From Simmondsia chinensis (Eukaryota > Streptophyta > Magnoliopsida > Caryophyllales > Simmondsiaceae), in NCBI GenBank assembly GCA_018398585.1, contig JAGTTD010000001.1, forward strand, positions 31,943,438 to 32,007,437: 64,000 nt of DNA. Reading direction: 5' to 3'. Positions 21,700 through 31,289 of the stretch are shown piece after piece. A program made the translations under genes and the position numbers. Below the pieces are notes generated by a model. The model was given only the letters and a program-made list of their open reading frames with translations, did not search any database and had not been told where the DNA came from. Each line of letters begins with the position of its first letter. The first letter of the stretch is position 1.

Positions 21700-21803
21700 G
21701 AGTCGGTTCCCAAAATAATACTGAAAAATAAAAAAATAAAAAAAATAATGCCAAAAAATAAATAATTACCAATCTACTGTTGAACCGCGTTTAGAAAACG
21801 CGG
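21700..21803 (+). repeat. MULE left terminal inverted repeat
   Basis: It runs from GAGTCGGTTCCC to the palindrome ending AAAACGCGG. It pairs with 25324-25426 with a modest number of mismatches and one-base gaps, mostly in its A-rich middle. Confidence 0.92.
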
Positions 21804-22063
21804 TTCACTCCAAAAATAACCGAAATAATTTTTTCCAGTAATAAAACGCGTCTTAAAGACACGTTTCATGTGAACATAAACCGCGGTTGCGGTTAATTTG
21901 AATATAAACCGTGTCTTAAAGAATCGGTTTTATTCTAAATAAACCGCGTTCTAAAGAATCGGTTTTATTCTAAATAAACCGCGTCTTAAAGACGCGGTTG
22001 TCTGTAAAACCGCATCGTTACGAAGCGGTTTAGATATAGGTGAACCGCGTCTTTAGGACGCGG
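21783..22063. repeat. MULE left subterminal palindrome array, about 8 units
   Basis: Successive units have the form AACCGCG, 8-10 bases, CGCGGTT, spaced by short A/T-rich linkers. The cleanest is AACCGCGTCTTAAAGACGCG; others carry one or two changes, and one (AAACCGCGGTTGCGGTT) lacks the spacer. Each can fold into a hairpin, and most keep two or three CpG sites. Confidence 0.9.
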
Positions 22064-22072
22064 ATCACTTAA

Positions 22073-22132
22073 ACGAACCTCCCCATTCTCCTGCGCATGC
22101 ATTCACGAACCTCCCCATTCTCCTGCTCATGC
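22073..22132. repeat. 28-bp direct duplication
   Basis: ACGAACCTCCCCATTCTCCT plus eight further bases occurs at 22073 and again at 22105, separated by ATTC, with one difference. The ATG at 22097 falls in the first copy. Confidence 0.85.
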
Positions 22133-24449
22133 CTTTGTCCTGCGAATACTGCAATTCCATGTACGTCCGGAATGGGTCAAATGGGTGCATCAAGTAGCCA
22201 TATTGGGCAAGCTGCGAGTATCCCTAATGAAGGATGCCCGATGTCACAATCTAATCCTATGAGAGAATATGTAGAACAAGGTGGTGATGGTGACGGAGTA
22301 TTTGTTAGTACAGCTTACGATGACAGTGATCAGGGTTATTCGATCGAGGATGCAGACAGTGAGCAAATGGATGAGATCGAAAGGGAGCTTGAACAGGACG
22401 ATGGAGATGACGATATCATTGATGAGCGAATTAATGAAACTGAAACCGAGTTTGCACATAATGATGTGGATGAAGATCCTGTTAGTGCTTGTGCTCCTGT
22501 GCCTGAATTTGCTCGTGTCAATGAAAATCCCTATGTCGAACCTGATGAGCTTAATTTTCACTATGATCACGCGGGCGAATTTGCAGTGGGACAACTTTTT
22601 CATACCAAACAAGATGTCATAAACGCTGTGCGACAATATTCAGTGAGAAACAATCAATTTTATAAGATAGTTGAATCAACTCCGCAGAAGCTAGCGTGCA
22701 AATGCAAGAAGAGTGATTGTCCATGGTGGTTTAAGGGTTGTTGTCAAAGATCCACAATTCTCTTACTTCTCAGTTGTAAGGTACAGAGGTCCTCACACAT
22801 GTGTCAATGATGTGTTTGCCCAGAACCATCGTTTGGTAAGCTCATCCTTTGTTGCCAAACATGTAATGGAGCTTGTTAGAACACAAGTGTCAATTTCTGC
22901 AAGTTCTATTGCTCAAGTTATTTCCGATCAGTTTCGATTAAAGATTACATATAAAACGGCTTGGTTGGCGAAACAAAGGGCAATTGGCAATATATTTGGC
23001 ACATTTGAGGACTCTTATGCAAAGCTTCCCCAAATTTTGAGAGTAATTAAAAGATCAAATCCTGGTACAAAGACTGTATTCAGAAGTATTCCAACTTCAG
23101 ACCCTTCTGTCCACTTTTTCGACAAAGCTTTTTGGTCGTTTGGGCCGGCTATACAAGGGTTTCAATATTGTCATCCTATCATATCTATTGATGGTACCCA
23201 TCTTTATGGGAAGTATAAGGGAGTGTTATTACTTGCTGTTGCTTCTGATGCCAATAATCAAGCGTTTCCATTAGCATTTGCTCTCGTTGAAGGCGAGAGT
23301 AATGCTAGTTGGTCATGCTTTATGAAGTACTTGAAAAAACATGTAATAGGGGAAAGACAAGTCTGTGTAATTCAAGATCGTCACGCTGGAATAATGAATG
23401 TAATGACTAGAAGAGAATGGAGGGAGCCAAATGCCTATCATAGAATTTGTTCGAGACACCTTGTGTCTAATGTGAATGTAAGGTTTCAAAATACGACTTT
23501 GAAAAATATGACACACTTTGCTGCAAGGCAGGCTCAACCCAGGAAATTCAACTCTACATTCGATAGAATCGGGGAGTCGAATATCGATGTCCGCAGATAC
23601 CTTGGTGAAATTGGCCTGAAGAAGTGGGCTCTTTGCCATGATCAGGGGAAGAGATATGGGCTTATGACTACCAATATGGCTGAAATCATGAATGCTTTGC
23701 TGAGGGGAGTTCGTAGCTTTCCTGTCACTTCAATTGTAGAGTTGACCTTTTATCGGACAAATAAGTGGTTTGTTCGACGGCGGGGAGTTGCGGGTGAACT
23801 TCTTGCGGAAGAGAAAGCTTGTTACCCCACAATCAATGAGATATTGGAGTCAAATAAGGCCAAGGCGCGATATCATCACGTTGAAGTATTTGACTAGCGA
23901 AGAGGTATATATGAGGTCATCACTACAGCAGGTGATAGGGAGAGAGGAAAAGGGGGACATAAACAAACCATTAACCTGGAAGGAAGGACATGCTCTTGTC
24001 AAAAACTGCAGCTGTATGGTATTCCGTGTTCTCATGTTCTTGCCGTATGCTACAGTAGAAATTATGATCCTTTGTCATTCTTGAACCCATATTATTCTCT
24101 TCCTATGTATCGTGATTCATACGAGCTGACATTCAGTCCAATTCCGGACAAGGGATATTGGGAGACATATGATGGACCTAAAATAATCCCGAATCCTAGT
24201 TTAAAGTGAAGTCAAGGACGCCCACGCTCGAAACGAATTCAAAATGAAATGGATGAGAATGATGATACACGAAGGGTCACATGTGGGTTCTGTAAGAGAA
24301 AGGGTCATAACGTATTGACATGCAAGAGGAAAAAAGAGCACGAGGCTCGGCTAGCAGCTAGTAGCAGTGAAATATATGACGGTAATATTTATTTATGTTT
24401 CATTTTTTTGAACATTTATTTTGTTTTATTTATATTATTTTTTACATAG
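22097..24449 (+). pseudogene. MuDR-type MULE transposase, one frameshift and two stops
   Basis: The first frame (22097-22810) has a serine/acidic N-terminus and then the MuDR N-terminal domain FAVGQLFHTKQDVINAVRQY with CKKSDCPWW. A one-base shift near 22725-22735 moves to the next frame, VKDPQFSYFSVVRYRGPHTC. The MULE catalytic core follows: SIDGTHLYGKYKGVLLLAVA (Asp at 23190), IQDRHAGI (Asp at 23376) and TTNMAEIMNALLRG (Glu at 23682). After a TAG at 23895-23897 the frame continues through a SWIM zinc finger CSCQ...GIPCSHV (about 23991-24040). A TGA at 24205-24207 is followed by the CCHC knuckle CGFCKRKGHNVLTC. The enzyme would cut and join element ends. It is full length but dead as read. 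Confidence 0.92.
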
Positions 24450-25052
24450 TAGTTCGTTATTTATATATATCGATTAATTTTAATAAACCTTATTGTGCAA
24501 CAGCATAGATGGAGCCAGGCCCAATTGACCACAACCTCTTCCAATTTAATCAAATAAATGCGCTCGCTGTAGAGGAGAACCGTAGATCCGTAGTTCAAGG
24601 TGTACGACATGTAGGACGGAACGATCTTCTCCAAGGGCCTTTTTTTGATAACCTCGTCTCATTTCCTACCACCTCTACTTATGATGTTGGAGCTTCATCG
24701 GGAGGGACATGAGATCAACGTGACAATCATCAACAGTTTCACAATGTGCCCTTTGAAAATGTTGATGAATAAACTAATTATGAAAATTTAATTTAGATGT
24801 CATATTTGTACAGTGTATACATACATTTTATTTGAATGAAAGATATTATTTCACGATTCAAATGTATGATAATTTCTTCTCGTAGACTATTGTTTTGATA
24901 TTAAGTGATTGTTTGTATTAGTTGCTGCTGTAGAGATACTATAATTGAATGACATCAATGAAAATATGGTTGTAATATAAAATTTTAATGTAATTGACTT
25001 TGATTTTGGCTTACTGGCAGGCAATGTATTGCGAGCAAAGTTTCTGAGAGTA
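24382..25052 (+). other. MULE 3' region, possible intron and terminal exon
   Basis: GACGGTAATATT at about 24380 and TTGTGCAACAG at about 24494-24504 look like splice donor and acceptor around an A/T-rich 120-bp stretch. After the acceptor, a frame of 67 codons (24509-24712, start MEPGPIDHN) has no recognised domain. If spliced as drawn, the transposase frame meets TAG at once, so the second piece would be untranslated. The rest to 25052 is A/T-rich with no gene. Confidence 0.35.
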
Positions 25053-25345
25053 AACCTCGTTTTATTAACGCGGTTTATGATAAAACCACGTTTCTATAAA
25101 GCGGTTCATTTTGATTAAAACCGTGTTTCTAAAATGAGGTTCACTTTGAATTAAACCGTGTTTTTAAAACGCGGTTCAATTTGAGTAAAACCGTGTTTTT
25201 AAAACGCGGTTAACTTTTAACTAAACCGTGTTTTAAAAATGCGGTTCACTTTGAATTAAACCGTGTTTTTTAGATGCGGTTTATAGAGAATTGAAACGGC
25301 TTATTGTGATACGGTTTATATAGCCGCGTTTTCTAAACGCGGTTC
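25053..25345. repeat. MULE right subterminal palindrome array, about 9 units
   Basis: Units of the form AAACCGTGTTTTTAAAACGC plus GGTT repeat with linkers such as TCACTTTGAATT. Compared with the left array, the first arm more often reads ACCGTG (a CpG decay product) while the second arm keeps CGCGGTT. Confidence 0.9.
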
Positions 25346-25426
25346 AACAGTAGTTTGGTAAATATATTTTTTTGGGCATTAATTTTTAATTTTTTTTTTA
25401 TTTTGCATTATTTTGGGAACTGGCTC
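25324..25426 (-). repeat. MULE right terminal inverted repeat
   Basis: Read on the minus strand it begins GAGCCAGTTCCCAAAATAAT and ends in the AACCGCG...CGCGG palindrome. It pairs with 21700-21803. Confidence 0.92.
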
Positions 25427-25435
25427 TGTACATTC

Positions 25436-25880
25436 ATGTTAAAGATGTTCTTCTTTTGTGCTATACTAAGGTCAGAATGTTATAAAGTAGTCACTCATAT
25501 GCCACTTAAAAATTCTCTATGTATAGGCATGTGTTTAGGTGATTTAATGGTGTAGGTGCATAAAACCTTTATATATTTGGTTGGAAGCGAGAATTTGAGG
25601 AGATTCTGCGACATGAAATCCTAATCATTTTCACTTGTGCGCTTAAATTACTTGAGTAGTTCCTATTAGTCGATATAAGGTCAATGAAATTCTATGATGA
25701 GTTTCGAAGTTTAATCCTCTAAATTCATGGAATTGTAGAATGCTCTAGATGATTTAATCTTGTCTTGAATTGTAATATAGGTGTTAATCTTGGAAAACTT
25801 GGTAAAGGTTGGGATAGTTGGAGTAGTTGGTCGTGGTAGTCTTCATGTTAAATCATATGCTTTGCTCGAGGACTAGCAAA
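25436..25880 (+). other. Athila 3' untranslated region, resumed
   Basis: The host element continues after the MULE. No coding is seen. It includes GCTCGAGGACTAGCAAAGG just before the polypurine tract. Confidence 0.75.
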
Positions 25881-25897
25881 GGTTAGGTGTGGGGTTG
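25881..25897 (+). promoter_or_regulatory. Polypurine tract of the Athila-like element
   Basis: GGTTAGGTGTGGGGTTG directly precedes the 3' LTR, at the position where the plus-strand primer of an LTR element lies. Confidence 0.7.
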
Positions 25898-25898
25898 T

Positions 25899-27394
25899 CG
25901 ATGCGTCTCAGATTTATGCATCGTTTAATTGTTATTTTAATTATTTTGCACCTATTTAATTATAGTTCTACACTCATTTTGGCACTTTTTATATTTAACA
26001 TATTTGAAATTAAAGTTCCGAAAATTGTCAAATTCTGGTGCAAATAAGACAAATTCGATGCGTAAACAATTAAATCAAGTCAATTGTCGTATGATCGAAG
26101 ATCGACCCACGTTCAAACCTCCGTCCAATTCGTTACCGGCAGCATCATCAACCTTTAGCCCACGCAGCTCAGATCCGACCCGCACTTGCTTCGAACTGAA
26201 CCCGCACTGTCAGACCCACACCTGCTCCGACCCGAACCCGCACTGTCAGACTGGACTCAACCCAGATCTGCGTCCTCCTCTATCTAGCTCTGCCCAACAC
26301 CTGCTTTCACCAACCCAAGTACAACAGCTGCCCAGCCACAATCGTCAGGCCCACAAACCTCCATCACCAACCATATTCCCATTCAACCGACACCAGCTCA
26401 AGTCGAACACGATCCAGCCCCACAGCAGTGCACGTAGGGTTCATTGAAAGGGAAAGTCGGTTTGGAGAGGGGATAAAAACCACAGCTTGGTTCTATTTTT
26501 GGGGGAAAAAAAGCACTACCCCTGCTCTAATTCTCTCTCCTCTGAATTTCATTTTTTTTACTTTTATTTTTCGTTAAATTGGAAAGAGAGCGAAATTAGC
26601 GTGAAGACCAACATGAGTTCATACATCTTCTCCTTCACCGGTTCATCCTTGATGGAGAGCTAACTTGCTCTCTAGGGTTAGATGAAATCTTAGTCTTTTT
26701 ACTTTTGTATTACTTTTAATTTCGGGATAATTTGTTTGTCACATGAATTGCTTGATTATGATAAATACTAAGAAGTATTGCGCTTTAGTTGTTTATTCAA
26801 TTAATATGATTATTGAGTTTGTAACCTTTAATTGTTGAAATTGATATTTATAAATTAGTTCTTTGTGCTTGTAGCCTTAGGATTAATTAATCAAGTAATA
26901 GTATTAACCGAATTGTTCATTAAAGCCTATCTTCCCTATGCTTTAGTTAGATAGGGTCATTACGTAATAATTAACAATACGTTAGGTAGAGCCTATTTTC
27001 CTTATGATTTAGTTAGATAGGGTTAATATGCGATTTTAACAACATCTCCTTAGTAGGTTGAAGCTTGTAGCCTAAACCACTACCCGTGTGACAATCAATA
27101 ATTGCAATTTAAAGGTTAACGCATAAATAATTGGCTAATGATGGATCTGAAACCCTACGTTCCAATTTAATACACTTTCTGATTAGAAGTAGATTGTTTT
27201 AGTTCAATTGTCATTTTCATAGATTAATTAACACAAAAACCTCTCAATTTATTCAAATCAATCTAGGTCACAAAATAAATTCACGCATTCTTAGTCCCTG
27301 TGGTTCGACACCCTCTTCCCCTACACTTCAATTTTGAGGTGTTTAATAGATAGGGTTTTATATTAAATTTTGATAGACGTAGAAAAACACATCA
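25899..27394 (+). repeat. 3' LTR of the Athila-like element
   Basis: It begins CGATGCGTCTCAG, with the first base of the expected TG changed to C, and ends CACATCA. It aligns with 13847-15356 throughout, with scattered substitutions and small indels. The frame at 26004-26447 is a serine/proline-rich artefact of the CCCGCACC-type stretch. Confidence 0.9.
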
Positions 27395-27626
27395 CCAATC
27401 AGGGACTTAGGGAAGTTTCTTGATGTGGAAGTGCTTTAGTTGGTGCTCATGATGAGGCTATGGTGGGCCTTTAGTGGTGGTGGAATGTGGAGAAATATGG
27501 TGATAAGTGGGGCCAAAAAAGGCCGAGGTGGTGGTGATGGCGATTGAGATAAGTAGGTGGCAAAGCGACGATTCACCAGTTTTATTGATGATGGTGGGCA
27601 CAGTTTGAAGGCGTTGACTGCACTTG
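27395..27626 (-). repeat. Antisense LTR (right copy), remainder after Athila
   Basis: It continues the sequence broken at 13846. AGGTGGCAAAGCGACG and CACCAGTTTTATTGATGATGG match 12785-12830 of the left copy. It ends where the Tat LTR starts. Confidence 0.6.
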
Positions 27627-28994
27627 TGTTTACACCTTAATTTCCAGGGCATTGAGATGACGCCATTTTGGGCAAAGTGCCACGTGCTTATCACGTGAGG
27701 TCCTCCTTGAGGAAAGTTAGGCCTCTAGGTTTTAAGATAATAGCGTCTCGAGCCCAACATCTTGAGAAGTTTATCACCTTAACAAGGGTATCACCCACTT
27801 GAGGCTCATGATGGTTGAAGGGTAAAGGGAGCTCGAGCCCGTGGGACTTATAAGAAAGATGCAAGACAGGTGATTTCCAATCTCGAAAATGTCGTTTGGA
27901 GTAGAATTTCAAATGCATGGGAACCAAGTTTAATCTAATAGAACATGGGGCATCTAGAAGAGACTTCAGTTAAAAAAGCGGACATGGGCTTCGAGAAATA
28001 TGCTTGGAACATGTTCATTGATTATTTATGCGCATAAGGAGCCTGGTGGCTTGATGTGGGAATAAAATACCACGAGAATAGGGTGCAGCTGCCATTTAGT
28101 TATTTCTATAAATAAGAGACAGTATTGTAGTCCAAAGTAGTCCACACACTCATACAAAACTTCTTCAAGTTTTCTTTACAACAAACTTGTGCTTTTTACC
28201 TAGCAATAGCACAACTTAACTTAGTCTAGTGTAGCATAGATCTTATTGTACTTGCTTCTTGAGTAATATAGTGCTTCGGGCTTCAAGTATGAACTTTTTG
28301 TTTTAATCAATTCCCCAAATTGATAAGTTAAGATTTGAGGCTTTATTTTAAGGCTTTGGCAGCCAAGGCTTGACCTTAATTACGTTGGTCTTAACACTAT
28401 CGTCACTAATTAATAAGTTGGGTGAACTTAGGCTTGCGCCATTATTTAAGGGCTTTGACGAGCAAGGCATGACCTTGATTGCATTGGTCCTAATATAGAG
28501 ATCCTAATAAAGTTTGCTCCATCTAAATCTTGTCAGAATCTAACTCATTCGAGTTATTATAAGTCAAGGGTGCCAGGCCTAAAAATCTGTACACTCAGGC
28601 TTATAAGTGGACTGCGGAGCTCATGGGTATGTCTCCGCCCCAATTCCTGAGTTTTAAGTGTACAAGGAAAGGTGTCTATGGGCCTCTCTCTGTCACTATA
28701 ATTGCCACTAGAGTTAGGTCCACATCCCTTTAATTTTCTATCAAACAATTTTTAAAAAAATCCCCAAAAAATATTTAAAAAGTCTTCTTAATTGAAGTAG
28801 AACTCACGTATTAACCGATGTTAGATACACCAAAATATCATCTCCTTTTCTTCAAAACTAATGAGTGGTTGAGGTTAAAGACGTGCAGTCCGAATTTAGG
28901 CCCACTTCCTAATCGCGGTGAGTCCCTTTTGCACGTTTATTTGCATTTGTATTTACGGCAACCACATTACACTTGATAATAAATATAGCAAACA
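27627..28994 (+). repeat. 5' LTR of Tat-type copy A
   Basis: It begins TGTTTACACCTTAATTT. The first 530 bases are homologous to 41070-41636. A TATA box TATAAATA lies at 28107-28114. The 3' boundary at an AACA just before the primer-site-like sequence is inferred. Two diverged copies of a block of about 105 bp (28330-28400 and 28438-28500, each with AAGGC-TGACCTT-ATT) lie in its second half. Confidence 0.65.
28107..28114 (+). promoter_or_regulatory. TATA box of the Tat LTR
   Basis: TATAAATA followed about 30 bases downstream by GTCCAAAGTAGTCCACACACTC. The same arrangement is kept in copy B (41577-41587). Confidence 0.55.
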
Positions 28995-28998
28995 TGTC

Positions 28999-29018
28999 TT
29001 TTGGCCATCATAGTGGGA
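28999..29018 (+). promoter_or_regulatory. Possible decayed primer binding site
   Basis: TTTTGGCCATCATAGTGGGA resembles the TTTGGCGCCATCTGTGGGA-type site of several Tat elements, with deletions. It sits just after the inferred LTR end. Confidence 0.4.
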
Positions 29019-29040
29019 GGCTTAAAGCAATACTTCATTG

Positions 29041-31163
29041 TCTCCAACCCCATCGTGGATTTCAAGAACATAATCTCATACCATCACCGATTGTCAGAAT
29101 CACGAGATCCAGTGCTCTTGAGCATGAGGAACCATACGGCCTAGCCTTGATTGGGTCCCCACTTGAGCACCCTCTGGAACACAACCCTATATCACGAGGG
29201 GATGAAACCTATCGCAATTGCGGCAATGAAAATGGTGGTTTTGAAGACATCCCAGAAGACGAGCGTATTGGGCTTGATGGCTAATCTCGAAATAATTTCA
29301 TGGCCATGCTCAAAAATCATTCAGAAAGTGTGGATCAAAGGGTTCAACAAGCCTTGAAATAGGCCTTTGAGAAACAACGTGCTGAAACAGAGCACACTCT
29401 AGCGGCGCAGTGTGAAAACTCTGGCATGAGGGCTATGATTAATTACCTTGGGAACTTAGTGAATGAAAGGCAACATAGAGAAATTGGCAGAGGCTTAGTT
29501 GAGATGAACTTAGCCTTGTCTTGTGCCGTTACTCTTATTGCTAAGGACATGGCAAGACAGACAATAGTTGACATCGAGCCTATCTTAGTTAAGCAGGCTG
29601 AGGCTCATAATGGCTTAGTCCAAGCTATTAGAAAGGATGTCAAACAACTTAGGCCGTGCCTCTTCCGTCAGTTCCAACTAGATATCCATGTCATGGTCCC
29701 TCGAGCTCACGGTTGTCAGTTGCTCAGGTTGGCTACATAGTCCATGAGAGAATGGGAAACCCAGCTGTGGCTGATCCAAGTGCTACACACTTAGAACCTA
29801 GTCACAGGATTGGCAATGTGCCCCTTGGGGTTGTAGGACCTTCGAATTAGGGATTTTCTTTGGCATCGAGGGATCTTAACGCCAATGTGCCAATGTCATA
29901 GGTGTTAGAGAGGTTTCCCCAAGGCTCACTCAAGGGGGCATAATGGTTCACACTATCCTCATGTTGGAGAGCTTTCTCTGAGGCTCACTCAAGGCCTTGG
30001 CATAGGTGTGCATGGACAGGTATCCAATTCTGGGCACCAGGTATTTCCTCTTAGACCTCTTCATACTTAAGAAACTAGGGGGTAAGCTTAGCACCCACGT
30101 CCTCAAGATCAAAACTTGTGATGGATCAAGCAAGGATGAACCAACAGCCTGCTAATGTAGGTGTGCCCTCAAGCATGCCTTATAAACTAGGGTCCGCTAG
30201 AACATAATTCATGGCTAATTAAATGCATGGTCAAAATGATTAAGGGGATTATCCTGAGTGTGGGGGGCAACAACCATTCCCACACTTGATTGTAATGAGA
30301 GCTCCGGGGTATCCTGCAGATCCTCTTTGAGACCCCCCAGCCACTTAGGGGGCAAGGACAGGCGCATAAACATGTGCCTAACGTACCCCTCCAAGACCAG
30401 TTGGCCGCCCTTATAAAGCAGATGTATGGGATAGGCCTTGCCAAGGTTAATAGACCCTTGTATAGTAAACCTTACCTTGACTATATTGCTAGGGTTACCC
30501 TTTCCCTCGAGGATACAAAATCACCGAGTTTACCCTTTTCTCAGGAGAAGGAAGTCTATCTACCATCGAGCATTTGGCAAGGTTTAATAGCTAATGTAGA
30601 GAAGCAGCTGACAATTAGTATCTCAAACTTAGGCTGTTCCCTAGTTCCTTAACAAGGATAGCCTTTTAGTGGTACATTTAGCCTACCACGCAATTCCATT
30701 TACTGTTGGGTTGCCATGGCTAGGAAATTTCAGGCCCAATTCCCAAGAATGGTACTAGAAACTATTATGTCTGACCTGGACTGAATGAAAGAAAAGGCAG
30801 GTGAATCAATGGAAGATTACATTAACCGGTTCAAGAGAGCTAGGTTGAAGTGCACTGTAGCTTTTCCTCAAGTTGAATATACCAAGCTAGCCCTGAATGG
30901 CTTGGATATTAAATTTCATAAGACGTTTAAGGGTTCAAACTTCATGATGCTTCTATAGCTGGAAAAATGTGCCACTAGATATGAGGCTGTCTTAAAAGAA
31001 GAAAGCCTCAAGAAAAATAGTGTGCATGAAACCTATGTACACGACTTAATTGACCAGGATGAGGATCCTCCATATGAAATTGACGTAGTATGTCAAAGGA
31101 CCTCCTCTAGTTTGCAATCCTTTGGTTAAGAAGGATATCCGAGCCAGGAAGTCATATCAATCC
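29041..31163 (+). pseudogene. Tat-type gag, copy A, 5' part, broken
   Basis: Fragments in all three frames carry, in order: a leader domain (28973-29284), a helical region (29426-29740) and the block GLAKVNRPLYSKPYLDYI (30374-30652), as in Tat gag where GL-KV-RP-Y-KPYP introduces the capsid domain. Next come WVAMARKFQAQFPRM and AGESMEDYINRFKRARLKC, then LALNGLDIKF. Many stops are present. It ends at the LINE target site; gag continues at 39028. Confidence 0.75.
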
Positions 31164-31289
31164 CATGGCAGCGATGGACCTAGTTTCGGAATCCTCATGA
31201 TCCCCTCTTCCCATGGGATGATCGGGGCGTCAATCCAATCACTAGTTTGAGGGTAGAAACACAAGTTAGCAAGAGTGTTCAGGTTTAAT

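Larger units (their letters stand above)
21700..25426 (+). mobile_element. Mutator-like element (MULE), complete ends, degenerate transposase
   Basis: A perfect 9-bp direct repeat TGTACATTC (21691-21699 and 25427-25435) flanks inverted ends GAGTCGGTTCCCAAAATAAT and GAGCCAGTTCCCAAAATAAT (the second read on the minus strand). Terminal inverted repeats extend about 104 bp. Nine-base duplications and long inverted repeats are the hallmark of Mutator-like elements. The interior encodes a MuDR-type transposase. Inside each end lies an array of short palindromes. It is inserted in the 3' untranslated region of the Athila-like element. Confidence 0.95.
13847..27394 (+). mobile_element. Ty3/gypsy retrotransposon, Athila-like, with nested MULE
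   Basis: This is a plus-strand element with LTRs of 1510 and 1496 bp, a TGGCGCCGTTGC primer site, gag, RT, RNase H and integrase, and a purine-rich tract before the 3' LTR. The flanks CGAAT and CCAAT match at four of five bases, as expected for an aged 5-bp target duplication. RT and gag motifs are of the Athila/Tat branch. No env-like frame follows integrase. All coding regions are broken. A complete MULE (21700-25426) sits in the 3' untranslated region; without it the element would be about 9.8 kb. Confidence 0.88.

Noticed and set aside
21515..21772. Phenylalanine-rich minus-strand and lysine-rich plus-strand frames
   Set aside because: They reflect an A/G-only stretch beside the MULE insertion site.
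21775..21790. MULE left end at CTACTGTTGAACCG
   Set aside because: This is where inverted similarity looks strongest, but it continues outward to 21700, where a perfect 9-bp direct repeat gives the true end.
22713..23897. Independent 394-codon gene
   Set aside because: It lacks its own ATG near the start and continues the MULE transposase of the preceding frame after a one-base shift.
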